DNA of 64,000 nt from JBLIRR01 sp049472395 (GTDB taxonomy: Bacteria; SZUA-182; DTGQ01; JBLIRR01). Below, one piece after another: positions 53,824 to 63,640 of this stretch. A model generated the notes under the pieces. It worked only from the letters and a program-made list of their open reading frames with translations. It was not told the DNA's origin and did no database searches. The stretch lies in NCBI GenBank assembly GCA_049472395.1, contig JBLIRR010000021.1:31496-95495 (forward strand), given 5' to 3'. Numbering within the stretch: the first letter of the stretch is position 1; the number at the start of each line of letters is the position of its first letter. The position numbers were made by a program, and so were the translations under genes.

Positions 53824-54306
53824 TTACGCCTCTTCGATAAATATTCTATTCCCCTCAATGAGGACGATTTTTACGCGAGTATTCCGTTCAATATAAATTC
53901 CGTCGGTCATGACATTAACACGCTGATTATGGAATTCGGCTATTCCTGTTGGCCGGATATCCGAGACGGTAGAGCCAACATCTCCTACATTCAGGGGGGA
54001 GGTTTCTTTGTGCTCTTGGCTATCGGGCGCAGCATTATCTTCAATACGGTGACCGAGCACAAGTTTGGTAGCCAGCCCGCTTTTTTTAAAAAAAATTATC
54101 GATGCAATCACAGAGGAGATACTTACAAGAGTAATTGTAATAGCGACGGTCACATGTAACGTTTTCCATGCCATATAGGTTCCAATTCCCAGAAAGAGAA
54201 GAGCAGCAATACCGACAGGGCCAAATCCCGGAATAAGAAAAACCTCACACATCAAAAGAATAAGACCAATAAACAGAAAAATTATGACCCATAGAGACCA
54301 GCTCAT
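53824..54306 (-). CDS. Short NfeD-family membrane protein
   Basis: The 160-residue protein has three or four transmembrane helices (MSWSLWVIIFLFIGLILL, VAITITLVSISSVIASIIFF) and a C-terminal beta domain (VGDVGSTVSDIRPTGIAEF, RVNVMTDGIYIERNTRVKIV), the NfeD C-terminal OB fold. Its start overlaps the stop of the upstream long NfeD by 4 bases, so it is co-translated with it. It probably works with a membrane protease or a flotillin-like partner. Confidence 0.9.
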   Translation of the reverse strand: MSWSLWVIIFLFIGLILLMCEVFLIPGFGPVGIAALLFLGIGTYMAWKTLHVTVAITITLVSISSVIASIIFFKKSGLATKLVLGHRIEDNAAPDSQEHKETSPLNVGDVGSTVSDIRPTGIAEFHNQRVNVMTDGIYIERNTRVKIVLIEGNRIFIEEA

Positions 54307-55685
54307 AGAGTCTCTTTCTCCTTTTTGATCCTTTGTACGGTAATCTTCGATCCTTCTATACGAATAATCCGGATAGGGGAGCCTTTTTCGATAAAATCCC
54401 CCTCAGTCATCACATTGATGCGTTGGTTATTAAAAATACCCTTCCCTGCAGGCCTAAGATTCGTATAGGCATAGCCTTCTTGATTAAGGAACGTGTCCTG
54501 TTCCGGAGCGGTCTGCTCGGATTTACTCTCCGACGTGAGGATAAATTGCTGAGCAGCTTTTGAGTGAGCCATGGATTTAATTGAGAAAGCCAAGGCGATC
54601 ATTACAATAATAAGAGCAAATGAGATGTGCGAGATTGCGCTCCAGATCTCCGCGGCCGAGGGATACTTGCCAACCATGCTTAAGATAAATCCTACAGTTA
54701 AGGCGATAATTCCCAGGATTCCCGTAATGCCAAAACCTGGGATGACAAAGATCTCAAGTGCGAGTAAGACAGCACCGATTATAAGAAGAATAACTTCTTC
54801 CCACCCAACAAGATTGAGCACTGTATGCCCCCAGAAAAAAAGTGCCAAACAGAGCACCCCGATTGTCCCTGCTACACCCCATGTGGGGGTTTTAAATTCC
54901 ATAAAAAGAGCGATAAAACCGATAATAAGAAGAAAAGAACTAATCATGCTGCCGCTTATCATTCTTACGAATTTTTCTGCCCAGTTTGTTTTTTTCACTT
55001 CCACATCAAAGTGCTGAAGATCGAATGTTTCAAGTACGCCCCTTATTTCATCAGAAATTTCGTAATCAGCCACCTTATGCTCCAAGGCCTCCTGTGTAGT
55101 CATAGTGAGAAGTTTTCCTTTTTCAATAAGCCCTTCGATGACTACATCCGGATCAACCATGGCTTCGGCTATCAGCGCTGATCGGTTATTCTTCTCAGCA
55201 GTGGCTTTCATTTCTTTTCGAAAGTAAGATACGACCTTTTCACTGGCTGGCTTCATCTCCTGATCAAGAGGATTTATAGTGACCGGTGCGGCAGCACCGA
55301 TCGTGGCGGCGGGAGCCATGCAAATCTTTTTACAACTCAGGGAAATAAGCGCTCCTGCAGAGATTGCACGCTCGTTAATGAAGGCAATAGTCATTATAGG
55401 TGTTTTTATAAGAGCATCCCTGATTTGCACCGCAGCATCAAGCCTGCCACCGAATGTATTAATCTCCAGGATAAGTGCCTCGATAGATTTTTCTTCTGCC
55501 TCACGGACAATCCGTTTGATGAACGGAGCAAGACCCAGGTCTATTTCTCCATCTATTTTAACCACATAGACAGTATCCTGTGCCCTTTCCTGATCCTGCG
55601 CAGCTTCTGCAAATCGGCTCGATTCGCCGAAAATCAGCAGGCAGAAAAGCAGCGTAAAAAAGGTTACTTTTTTCATATTAAGCAC
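54303..55685 (-). CDS. Membrane-bound serine protease of the NfeD (ClpP-class) family
   Basis: After a signal peptide, residues 38-220 form a ClpP/SppA-like protease domain. Ser109 in ERAISAGALI and Lys150 in KPASEK fit the Ser/Lys dyad of the archaeal homologue 1510-N (Ser97/Lys138, same 41-residue spacing). Several transmembrane helices follow (GSMISSFLLIIGFIALFME), and a C-terminal OB domain (EGYAYTNLRPAGKGIFNNQR). Such enzymes cut hydrophobic segments of membrane proteins. I keep the GTG at 55685 (GAGGGG 7 bases before); ATG 55676 is the alternative. A 4-base overlap leads into the short NfeD gene. Confidence 0.92.
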   Translation of the reverse strand: MLNMKKVTFFTLLFCLLIFGESSRFAEAAQDQERAQDTVYVVKIDGEIDLGLAPFIKRIVREAEEKSIEALILEINTFGGRLDAAVQIRDALIKTPIMTIAFINERAISAGALISLSCKKICMAPAATIGAAAPVTINPLDQEMKPASEKVVSYFRKEMKATAEKNNRSALIAEAMVDPDVVIEGLIEKGKLLTMTTQEALEHKVADYEISDEIRGVLETFDLQHFDVEVKKTNWAEKFVRMISGSMISSFLLIIGFIALFMEFKTPTWGVAGTIGVLCLALFFWGHTVLNLVGWEEVILLIIGAVLLALEIFVIPGFGITGILGIIALTVGFILSMVGKYPSAAEIWSAISHISFALIIVMIALAFSIKSMAHSKAAQQFILTSESKSEQTAPEQDTFLNQEGYAYTNLRPAGKGIFNNQRINVMTEGDFIEKGSPIRIIRIEGSKITVQRIKKEKETL

Positions 55686-55832
55686 ACCAACTTACCCCTC
55701 AGCAGTTCTAATTTTTATTTTTGAACATATTACTAAATTCCAGTATAATTATATAGTAAATTTTAAATTCTGCAATACATTACAACAAACCGTCTGTGAG
55801 AGTGTTATTTTTTTAATATGGTATAAGAGCAT

Positions 55833-56804
55833 TTGATACGAGAATACCTTCAGAAAAATAAAGTTATCCTTGCGCCTTTGGCAGGGATAAGTTCTTTTCC
55901 CTTCCGTATATTGAATCGTATGTTCGGCTGTAAATTTGCCTTCTCAGAGATGGTTAATGTTCGATCCCTGTGTTATTTAAACAGAAGAACCCGGCAAATT
56001 CTCTACACTAATTCTCATGATCAGCCTTTGGGAATACAACTGTTGGGGCAGGACTCCTATTATATTCTCAGGGCCATGGATATACTGAAGGACTATACAT
56101 TTGATATCTTGGACTTTAATGCAGGGTGTCCTCAAAAGAAGATCGTCAATAGGGATGAAGGGGCCAGTTTATTGAAAAATCCCCGTAAACTATACCACTT
56201 GCTGAGGCTTATAGTAAATCATTCCACTGTGCCGGTCACACTAAAAATGCGTCTCGGCTGGGATGATCCCTCGTCAGTTACTGATATCGCTCTCTATGCC
56301 GAAGATGCCGGTATAGCAGCGCTCTGTGTTCATGGCAGGACCAAGGTCCAGGGGTATTCTGGGGGGGTTGATTATGAAAGTATAAAAAGGGTAAAAGAGG
56401 CCTTACAGATCCCGGTTATCGCCAGTGGAGATATTTTTAGCCCACAATTAGCCCACAAGATGTTGAATGAAACCGGTTGTGATGGGGTGATGGTGGCTCG
56501 CGGTGCATTGGGAAATCCATGGATTTTCAGGGAAATAAATGATTTTCTCAAAGATGGAACACTTTCTCCGCGACCCGGTATTAAAGATATTACCTGTGCA
56601 ATGAATACTCACCTTGATCTCTATCTTGATTTTTATGGAGAACAGCTGGGGATTAAGCAGTTTCGCAAGTTCTTCATATGGTATACACGAGGTCTTCCGC
56701 ATGTAAAATATTTACGATTTAAGGTGGGAAAAACCGAAACGCAGGATGAAATGCGCAGCCTTATCGGGGAATTCCATGCGAGTCATCTTACAAGTAATGA
56801 ATAG
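55833..56804 (+). CDS. dus: tRNA-dihydrouridine synthase
   Basis: The 323-residue flavoenzyme reduces uridines in tRNA. The FMN-binding start KVILAPLAGISSFPFRIL, the catalytic DFNAGCPQKKIV (Cys near residue 99), LKMRLGWDD, VHGRTKVQGYSG and the late ASGDIFS and VMVARGALGNPWIF are all Dus signatures. The GCPQKKI form is like DusB. The start is a TTG at 55833 with a weak ribosome site. The 3' end overlaps the convergent cupin gene by 17 bases. The upstream gap shows the GTTCTAATTTT half-repeat. Confidence 0.93.
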   Translation: MIREYLQKNKVILAPLAGISSFPFRILNRMFGCKFAFSEMVNVRSLCYLNRRTRQILYTNSHDQPLGIQLLGQDSYYILRAMDILKDYTFDILDFNAGCPQKKIVNRDEGASLLKNPRKLYHLLRLIVNHSTVPVTLKMRLGWDDPSSVTDIALYAEDAGIAALCVHGRTKVQGYSGGVDYESIKRVKEALQIPVIASGDIFSPQLAHKMLNETGCDGVMVARGALGNPWIFREINDFLKDGTLSPRPGIKDITCAMNTHLDLYLDFYGEQLGIKQFRKFFIWYTRGLPHVKYLRFKVGKTETQDEMRSLIGEFHASHLTSNE

Positions 56805-57111
56805 CCAGCCAGATTGTTTCTTCATCCGGGTCTGTCCATTCTACCCTATGTTTTCTATGGGCAGGTATGGTGATATAATCACCCGGTTTCATGATGATCT
56901 GTTCGTTTGTGTCGCCGAATACTATACACGCGCTCCCTTTTAAGAGCATAACCCATTCATTCTTCTCTTGATCATACCAATAATCCTGAGGGCTTGAATG
57001 GCCTTTTGAGATAATCCGCTCGATTGTGCAAGAGTCTGTGTGTATAATTTCTTCGAATATCTCATCCGGAATAGTGCAGGGAATATTTAAAAATATATTA
57101 TTTCGATTCAT
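56788..57111 (-). CDS. Small cupin protein
   Basis: The 107-residue protein is a single cupin barrel: the first motif around SSPQDYWYDQEKNEWVMLLK with Glu/His-like metal ligands, and the second KPGDYITIPAHRKHRVEW. A metal-dependent sugar or ligand-binding role is likely but the substrate is unknown. It is the last gene of the six-gene minus-strand operon, 7 bases after the GT-B gene. Confidence 0.85.
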   Translation of the reverse strand: MNRNNIFLNIPCTIPDEIFEEIIHTDSCTIERIISKGHSSPQDYWYDQEKNEWVMLLKGSACIVFGDTNEQIIMKPGDYITIPAHRKHRVEWTDPDEETIWLAIHYL

Positions 57112-57118
57112 ACCCGTA

Positions 57119-58216
57119 TCATTTTATTACATTACTAATAAACTTACTAATAAACTCGGCGACCTCATCCGCGCCATTTGTCTCATTTCGGTTAATGCGG
57201 GGCATAGCACAAAGCTCTTCAAGATGTGCTTTCCAATTACCGCTGTAGAATTGTTCTTCTGTTAATTGAACACCATTGAGATATTTTTTTATATACCTTG
57301 CTAAAACTTTCGATTCGGGGAAATGCGGGCGCATAATATATCCAAAGGGGACTCCTGCATGATAGACCTCGGCAAGTGTGCTGTATCCTGCCTTACCGAT
57401 CACCATATCACTGGCGTTGATTAAATCAGGATGAAAGAATTCTGACTGATAGGGCACTATAATCAGATTATCATACAATTTCATAGATTTACCTCCCCCA
57501 GCGATCAAGAAATATATGCTCTTTTCTTTCCTCAGCTCATCAAGGAAACCGTAGTGTTCCGGCACTCCACCCATAGTAATCATTGCCAGTTTGACATTGA
57601 GGGGTATCCCCAATCTCTCACGAACCTGTGCAGGCGGGGTTCTCATCTTCCTGCTGATCGGGTTAGCTGTAAGATGAGCATCAGTATATGAGCACACGGG
57701 CTCTGTCTGAATATGATAATCAACGGCTTTGAATAATGTTTCAAGGTAGGTGCTATATCTGAGTATCTGAGTGTTGTGATGAGCGTATTTCCCATATATC
57801 CAGTCCCATGTAAAATTTTCAATCAAAATAGAAGGAATATTGGCCTTCTGGCCCACAGCAATACCCATAGGTGCTATATCACATACGATAAGCTCACATT
57901 TTTTTCTGTTGAGCACATCTGCTAATGATGCAAGGTGAGATGGCGTAAAGGGTAAAAATTTTTGAAGAGATTCCACTGTCTTTGGGATATCTTCCCGAAG
58001 TGATGTTGTCTGCACGAAACCAACGTCTGTGAGCAAAGAGTTGTAATTAAAAAGAGCAGAAAATGAGTCTTTAAAAAGCCATTGAGGCGCATGAGTAAAG
58101 AGTTCGAAACGGACGAACGGCGCTCTTTCCCCAAGAGCGGACATGACTGCTGCCGCTCTTGTTGAGTGGCCAAAACCATGGGGGGAAATAAAATATGCGA
58201 TGCGATACTCTCTCAC
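57119..58216 (-). CDS. GT-B glycosyltransferase (MurG/family-28 style)
   Basis: The 365-residue protein begins YRIAYFISPHGFGHSTRAAA, typical of nucleotide-sugar GT-B enzymes that load a lipid or sugar acceptor. It has LAMITMGGVPEHYG and a late ASDMVIGKAGYSTLAEVYHAG, the nucleotide-binding Gly/Glu signature of MurG-like transferases. No membrane segments. It lies in an envelope operon with ElyC-like, NagA and PAP2 genes, so an envelope-sugar role is plausible. The exact product is unknown. Confidence 0.87.
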   Translation of the reverse strand: MREYRIAYFISPHGFGHSTRAAAVMSALGERAPFVRFELFTHAPQWLFKDSFSALFNYNSLLTDVGFVQTTSLREDIPKTVESLQKFLPFTPSHLASLADVLNRKKCELIVCDIAPMGIAVGQKANIPSILIENFTWDWIYGKYAHHNTQILRYSTYLETLFKAVDYHIQTEPVCSYTDAHLTANPISRKMRTPPAQVRERLGIPLNVKLAMITMGGVPEHYGFLDELRKEKSIYFLIAGGGKSMKLYDNLIIVPYQSEFFHPDLINASDMVIGKAGYSTLAEVYHAGVPFGYIMRPHFPESKVLARYIKKYLNGVQLTEEQFYSGNWKAHLEELCAMPRINRNETNGADEVAEFISKFISNVIK

Positions 58217-58222
58217 TGTTTC

Positions 58223-58981
58223 CTAAATTTGTCCCCTTAATTGTGCCCAGAGAAGTCCTAAATATTCATAAAAGGCGCTTTGTGATTTTAACAGGGCATC
58301 CGCACTTGGGAAAAGAGTACCAATCCAAAACCAAGAACTGCTCCTCACTAAATGGTTGGTAGGAGCGGGAATAGGCTGCATCCCCTGTTTTTTAAACAGG
58401 GCCATTGCCCTGGGCATGTGCGAGGCTGAGGTCACAAGGACGCACTCATTTTCCTTGACTATTGATTTTACAAATAGGGCTTGATCTTTGGTGTCTCTGG
58501 AATGAGGCTCCAAAATGATATCCTTTTCATCAATCCCGAGAATTATTGCCATATCTGCCATGACTTCCGCCTCTTTGGTTGTCCTGCCGCCACCTGAGAG
58601 GATGAGCTTTGAGCCGGGATTCTGATAATAAATCCTGATACCCTCAATAAGACGGACTAATGAGTGAGAATTTATTTGACTCGTAAGTGGAACAGCTGGA
58701 TCAGATATATGCCCGCCACCGAGTACAATAATGAATTTAAAGATTTTTTCGGGATTTTTATTTTCGTAAGCATTATATTGATACTCAAGAGGGCGTATGA
58801 GCATGTGTGCGATGGGACTGAAGCTCAGCATCGCCAGCATGCATAAACCGACAGATATCAAAATCTTACCCATTCTTTCTTTTTCTGACTTTACAAGAAA
58901 ATATAACCCTGCAAAAGAGATAAGAAGCATTAAAGGAAGAGGAAAGAGGAATCGGGATACTATTTTTTTAAAAAGAAACAT
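58223..58981 (-). CDS. YdcF/ElyC/SanA-like membrane protein (DUF218)
   Basis: Two N-terminal transmembrane helices are followed by the DUF218 domain. It has IIVLGGGHISDPAVPLT, then GSKLILSGGGRTTKEAEVM, SRDTKDQALFVKS, LVTSASHMPRAMALFKKQG and the C-terminal SQSAFYEYLGLLWAQLRG. ElyC and SanA affect peptidoglycan and envelope integrity in E. coli. AGAGGTG before ATG 58981 sets this start; it overlaps the previous gene's stop by 14 bases. Confidence 0.88.
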   Translation of the reverse strand: MFLFKKIVSRFLFPLPLMLLISFAGLYFLVKSEKERMGKILISVGLCMLAMLSFSPIAHMLIRPLEYQYNAYENKNPEKIFKFIIVLGGGHISDPAVPLTSQINSHSLVRLIEGIRIYYQNPGSKLILSGGGRTTKEAEVMADMAIILGIDEKDIILEPHSRDTKDQALFVKSIVKENECVLVTSASHMPRAMALFKKQGMQPIPAPTNHLVRSSSWFWIGTLFPSADALLKSQSAFYEYLGLLWAQLRGQI

Positions 58982-60608
58982 GTTCACCTCTATAATAAGT
59001 TTTAATAAGGGCTTCTGCTGCTCGCAGACCGTCAAGAGCTGAGCTCACAATACCGCCGGTATACCCGGAGCCTTCTCCTGCGGGATAAAGACCGTTAACC
59101 ACCACAGATTCCCTTTTTTCGTTGCGAAGGATTCGGACGGGGCTTGAAGTTCGTGTCTCTGAAGCATAGAGCAGCGCATCCTCACAATGTATGCCCTTGA
59201 GAAGTCGCAACATTTTAGGGATAGCTATTGAGAGGGTGTCACATACAAAATCGGGAAGAATACAACGTATGTCAGCAGGTTTGGATCGATGCCATGAACG
59301 CGTTGAAGGAAGGTTTTTTGTCGGCGTGCCGGAGATAAAGTCAGTCAAGAGGGCTGCCGGTACGCTATAGTCGCTTCCTCCTTCAATATAGGCAGCATGC
59401 TCGATCCCCATTTGAAATTCAATCCCCGCTGATGCCGGTGTTTCATTCTTACAGGAAGTGGGGAAATCTGCGGGGCTCACAGGCACAAGAAAGGCTGCAT
59501 TTCCAAAATCCCCACTACGTTTAGAGAGGCTCATGCCGTTTGTGGTCAAAAAACCATCCGATGATGCACAGGAGATGACCTTTCCACCCGGACACATACA
59601 AAAGGTATAACATGCACGGGAAGAGGACTCTGCCTTGCGTGTCAAGCGAAAGCTGGCAGCGCCGAGACAAGGATGGCCAGCATAACGGCCAAACCTGCTT
59701 GTGTCGATGATGTGCTGAGGAAGCTCTACACGCACGCCAACTGCAAAAGATTTAGGTTCCATCGGCACACCTGCCTGTGCAAGCATAGTGTAAACATCAC
59801 GCGCACTGTGACCGGGCGCAAGAATGCAGGTTGAGACTTCTTTTTTCTCTCCATTGACCTGTATTCCCCTTAAAGCACCCTTTTCTATCGCTATTCCTTC
59901 AAGCCTCGCATGGAAACGCATTTCGCCTCCTGCTCTTTCAATCAAATGGCGAATAGCGGGAACTATGTGTGAGAGCAGATCACTTCCAAGATGCGGTTCA
60001 GCATCGATCAGGATACTCCTGGGCGCTCCGCAACGAACTAATGTCTCAAGAAAGTAACGGACCCGTTTCCGGTCTTTGCTCCGGGCAATCAGCTTTCCGT
60101 CGGAGAATAATCCTGCTCCTCCTTCACCGAAAAGGACATTACTTTCAGGATTGAGCGCTCCTTGCTCCCAGAAACGTCTCACGTGTGCAATACGTTCAGC
60201 AACAGGGTCCCCTCGTTCAAAGAGGATAGGGGAAAGTCCCGCTTGCGCAAGGGCGAGCGCTGCCATAAGACCGGCAGGCCCGGCTCCGATGATGACAGGG
60301 GATGGCCTTGTGGGCAATGAGAGAGCAACGGAGGGGAACGCATAGGGCTCGTTATCTTTTTGGGTTAAGAATTCAATATCAGCGCTCCTCACATCTTCGG
60401 CACGAACAGAGAGGCCCTTTATCGTAAGCTCGACCGAGATAACATATACAGGCTTTTTTCGCTGAGGCCGGGCATCGATTGAACGTCGAATTATTGTCAC
60501 CTTATCAAGGTGCATCTCATTGCAGCCAAGTTTCGCCGCTGCGGCTTCACGGAGGTCCTGCTCCTTATAATCCAAAGGGAGAGTGAGCTGATGGATACGT
60601 AAAGTCAT
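58968..60608 (-). CDS. FAD-dependent oxidoreductase (HI0933/YhiN-like superfamily)
   Basis: The 546-residue protein has an N-terminal DUF-like part, then the FAD motif PVIIGAGPAGLMAALALAQA near residue 105, LFERGDPVAERIAHVRRFWE, the LFGEGGAGLFSDGKL block and a late SGYTGGIVSSALDGLRAA that closes the FAD site. Homologues are uncharacterised NAD(P)/FAD-dependent oxidoreductases of about 530-550 residues. The role in the operon is unknown. Confidence 0.87.
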   Translation of the reverse strand: MTLRIHQLTLPLDYKEQDLREAAAAKLGCNEMHLDKVTIIRRSIDARPQRKKPVYVISVELTIKGLSVRAEDVRSADIEFLTQKDNEPYAFPSVALSLPTRPSPVIIGAGPAGLMAALALAQAGLSPILFERGDPVAERIAHVRRFWEQGALNPESNVLFGEGGAGLFSDGKLIARSKDRKRVRYFLETLVRCGAPRSILIDAEPHLGSDLLSHIVPAIRHLIERAGGEMRFHARLEGIAIEKGALRGIQVNGEKKEVSTCILAPGHSARDVYTMLAQAGVPMEPKSFAVGVRVELPQHIIDTSRFGRYAGHPCLGAASFRLTRKAESSSRACYTFCMCPGGKVISCASSDGFLTTNGMSLSKRSGDFGNAAFLVPVSPADFPTSCKNETPASAGIEFQMGIEHAAYIEGGSDYSVPAALLTDFISGTPTKNLPSTRSWHRSKPADIRCILPDFVCDTLSIAIPKMLRLLKGIHCEDALLYASETRTSSPVRILRNEKRESVVVNGLYPAGEGSGYTGGIVSSALDGLRAAEALIKTYYRGEHVSF

Positions 60609-60617
60609 AAATTCAAA

Positions 60618-61775
60618 TCAACGTCCTGAGACCTTGATAGGTTCCCCATTTACAAAAACTGTTGTTGGCACGAATTCATGGTTCAGGATCACAATATCCG
60701 CGTAATAACCAGGCTCGAGTTTTCCTGTCTTCTTAAGTCCGAGCGCATATGCCTGATTTAAGCTAGTGGTTTTAACAAGTTGAGTGAGCGATAGAGTTGT
60801 GATTTCATAAGCATTCTTAAGCGCCGTATTAAACCTTACTGTACTTCCTGCGAGTGTCCCATTGGACACAAGCCGTACGCTTCCCTTCTCAAGCTTAACC
60901 TCAAGGCCACCCATAGTATAAATACCGTCATCGCACCCCGAAGCAGACGTGGAATCGGTAATAAGCATTATCTTCTCAATCGGCTTCACTTTAAATATAA
61001 GCTCTATCATTTCAGGGCAGAGATGAATCCTGTCACAGATTATTTCCACACCTGTATCATCATCCAAAAGCCCGGCGCCGATAAGTCCTATCTGCCTATG
61101 GTGAAGCCCTGACATCTGGTTGCAGTAATGAGTGAATTGACGAAGCCCGGCTTTCTTGGCCTCTTTAAATTGAGCATACGTAGCGGCGCTGTGGGCACAG
61201 GAAGGCAGAATATTCTCAGAGCAAAGCATGCGGATAAATTCAAGGCCCCCTTCCAGTTCAGGGGCACACGAAATAATAGAAATTGGGGCGATTTTGCTCA
61301 GTCGCAGCACCTCATCCCTATCAGGCTTTCGTATATAAGAGAGATTTTGAGCACCAGCGCATCGAGGATTTATATAAGGGCCTTCAAGATGAACCCCGGT
61401 TATTTTCGCAGAAAGATGTGTTTTTTTTATAAATGAGGCAACAGCGTTCATTATTGTTATGAGGTGCTCAGGAGATTGTGAAAGAGTCGTTGGTGTCATT
61501 GTTGTGACCCCTTCTTTTACTTTCCCTTTCGCAATATGTTCAATTGCCGATACACTTCCGTCAGACACATCAAAACCAGCAAGACCGTGGCAGTGAATAT
61601 CGATAAAACCGGGCATTACCATCCCTCCCTCGGCATTATATACCGATCCTGTCGCCGGTAATGGGTCCCCGCTTGTATAAATATTTTTTATGAAAGAGCC
61701 CTCTATTTCAATGGACGCACCTTCTCGTTCAAGATCAGGAGAGATAAGATGGCAATTTTTTATTACAGTGTTCAC
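60618..61775 (-). CDS. nagA: N-acetylglucosamine-6-phosphate deacetylase
   Basis: NagA removes the acetyl group of GlcNAc-6-P in amino-sugar recycling. Signatures: GFIDIHCHGLAGFD (metal-binding HxH), GVHLEGPYINPRCAGAQ, TPTTLSQSPEHL, CAHSAATYAQF, LITDSTSASG and the late DIVILNHEF. Length 385 is normal. The start is a GTG at 61775 with a weak ribosome site. It lies 5 bases after the PAP2 gene. Together with ElyC- and MurG-like genes it supports a cell-wall recycling theme. Confidence 0.94.
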   Translation of the reverse strand: MNTVIKNCHLISPDLEREGASIEIEGSFIKNIYTSGDPLPATGSVYNAEGGMVMPGFIDIHCHGLAGFDVSDGSVSAIEHIAKGKVKEGVTTMTPTTLSQSPEHLITIMNAVASFIKKTHLSAKITGVHLEGPYINPRCAGAQNLSYIRKPDRDEVLRLSKIAPISIISCAPELEGGLEFIRMLCSENILPSCAHSAATYAQFKEAKKAGLRQFTHYCNQMSGLHHRQIGLIGAGLLDDDTGVEIICDRIHLCPEMIELIFKVKPIEKIMLITDSTSASGCDDGIYTMGGLEVKLEKGSVRLVSNGTLAGSTVRFNTALKNAYEITTLSLTQLVKTTSLNQAYALGLKKTGKLEPGYYADIVILNHEFVPTTVFVNGEPIKVSGR

Positions 61776-61780
61776 TGAAT

Positions 61781-62563
61781 TTAAAAATGGAATATCATAA
61801 AAAGACCGACACTCTCTTGGATGACACCAGGAGCGATGACAACCTCTTCATTTCCTATACCTTCATTCCCTGCGGAGGCTAAGTATGCCATCCACCACCC
61901 GAGCGCTGCTTGAGAGAAATAATGATTGTTGTCGTTTATCCTTGAAATACCCGTTAAGGTTGATCCTATATATAATGAACATCTCAATAAGGAATTATTA
62001 CACATGTGTGCAGCTGTGAGAAAAGGGACCGCTCCCATAAAACTATGCCCGCTCACCCCATTATCATCATTAAAAGGTTGCCAGTGTGAATGGGTCTCTT
62101 TAGGTCTTGAAGCCCCAAGGGCCCTTTGTAAAAAAAGCAAGGAGGGAGCACCCACTGTAATAGACCGCAGTGACCGTCTGCTCCATTCTCCCGCAGTGAA
62201 GTCAAAGTGTGAATTTTTAATCACTTCTCCGATAAGGGCGATTCCAAGATACGCAGGCAGGGTTTCCATGCCATTGCCAAATGGTTTTGTGACTTTTGCC
62301 AGGTTGTCGGTATTCTTATTTTTAAAGGAGGTTTGATATACCTTCTGAATGTCCATGTCAACGTTAGTATTGGCAAGCAGGCCAGCGAAGGCAATACCTG
62401 CCATCAGTTGCCCTGAATTCCCTGTAGAATAAAAATTCCCATAATCTTTAGAAATCGTATTCTTGATCATATAAAGCCTGTTGGCAAGGCCAGAGGATGC
62501 GGAAGCAGAATAAAGAAGAATGATACTGCATGCTACAAGGATTGCTAAGGTTAACTTTATCAT
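61781..62563 (-). CDS. PAP2-family phosphatase
   Basis: After a signal peptide or anchor (KLTLAILVACSIILLY) the PAP2 signatures appear: RALGASRPKE, GVSGHSFMGAVPF (catalytic His) and GISRINDNNHYFSQAALGWW (second His). The first motif Lys and the last motif Asp are replaced by Gln, as in some other members of this subfamily. It likely removes phosphate from lipid or polyprenyl substrates at the envelope. It is the first gene of the six-gene operon. Confidence 0.87.
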   Translation of the reverse strand: MIKLTLAILVACSIILLYSASASSGLANRLYMIKNTISKDYGNFYSTGNSGQLMAGIAFAGLLANTNVDMDIQKVYQTSFKNKNTDNLAKVTKPFGNGMETLPAYLGIALIGEVIKNSHFDFTAGEWSRRSLRSITVGAPSLLFLQRALGASRPKETHSHWQPFNDDNGVSGHSFMGAVPFLTAAHMCNNSLLRCSLYIGSTLTGISRINDNNHYFSQAALGWWMAYLASAGNEGIGNEEVVIAPGVIQESVGLFMIFHF

Positions 62564-62739
62564 ATCATTTTATCCGGTTTTTGAGAATTTTTCTCTCCCA
62601 CAACGAGAATTCACGTCTGCATTCAAAATTACTCACCAGAGCAACGCAGCAGATATAACAAATTACATTAGCCTTAAGAACACCAGTGATTTTCTGGCAC
62701 TCCCCAATGATTTCGTATTATTTGTAAGTATCTCATTTT

Positions 62740-63612
62740 TTATCGGTTTCTTTCATTATTTTGTACGGTTAATTTTTCCCATTCGCGGAGATAGTCTTTA
62801 AGGTGGGATCGTTCTGCTTTTGTTGATTCTCTCTCTAGAATCTGCTTGAGAAGGAGCTGTTCCTGTGTGTACTCTTCTGTAGAAAAAAATCCCCCAAAGT
62901 GAGCCAGCCGCAACCAGAGTAAATAAGTAGTCAATGCATCGAATTCATTATAGCCGATTATTTTTTCTAATTCTCCATTGAGCCACAGAGACGCCACGTG
63001 CTGTCCATCCATTTTTTGCCCATCTATGGATATTTTTCCGGGAATGCGACATACCGTGACCATTTCATTCAGTGAGGGCGTTGACTTCCCCCTTCCTCCA
63101 ACAATATCAATAAGGTCAATATTCCACTCATTACCCTTGGTGAAATAATCGATGCCCTCCCATGGCTTGTCCGGACGCTTGCAGAATTTCGGGGCTTGGA
63201 TCCCGTTGGCCACACCTCTTTGCACCAATATTTTCAAATCAGCTGATTGAGAATTAAAGCCAATTAATTGTGGTTTATGCGTCCCAATCGCATTAAGAAA
63301 TGTGCGTATTATGTTGGCTTCTGAGATTTGGAACGGATCACGCGGATCATGAGGCAAGGAAAGTAATTGAAGTTGGCACCCTCCATTCATTACTGTCCGT
63401 ATGACGGCAGAGATGGAGACTACCCTGCACAGAACAGTCTTCAGATAAGGCATCGGATCCTCGTCAGTGGCTCCGCCCTGTTTCCACATCTCCTGCATTA
63501 CCTCTTTATCCGACATGGATTCCGGGAGCTGGTAGAGTAACCTCCCCGCTGTTGGATCGGGAATCCATTCGACATCAAATATCCATGCTTTATGATAAAT
63601 AGATTTAAACAT
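62740..63612 (-). CDS. Predicted 3'-5' exonuclease, PolB-like
   Basis: The 290-residue protein has DnaQ-fold signatures of the PolB-exonuclease-like family (Pfam DNA_pol_B_exo2). FDVEWIPD gives the DxE, LIGFNSQSADLKIL the second Asp, and GYNEFDALTTYLLWL the YxxxD. Single-strand DNA or RNA end-processing is expected; the biological role is unknown. It is isolated, with a 28-base gap to the partial outer-membrane gene. Confidence 0.85.
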   Translation of the reverse strand: MFKSIYHKAWIFDVEWIPDPTAGRLLYQLPESMSDKEVMQEMWKQGGATDEDPMPYLKTVLCRVVSISAVIRTVMNGGCQLQLLSLPHDPRDPFQISEANIIRTFLNAIGTHKPQLIGFNSQSADLKILVQRGVANGIQAPKFCKRPDKPWEGIDYFTKGNEWNIDLIDIVGGRGKSTPSLNEMVTVCRIPGKISIDGQKMDGQHVASLWLNGELEKIIGYNEFDALTTYLLWLRLAHFGGFFSTEEYTQEQLLLKQILERESTKAERSHLKDYLREWEKLTVQNNERNR

Positions 63613-63640
63613 AATTATCCCCTCTCAAACTGAACCATAA

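Noticed and set aside
62740..62747. TTATCGGT as another sigma-28 -10 element
   Set aside because: It lies at the 3' end of the exonuclease gene and has no -35-like box at the right distance.
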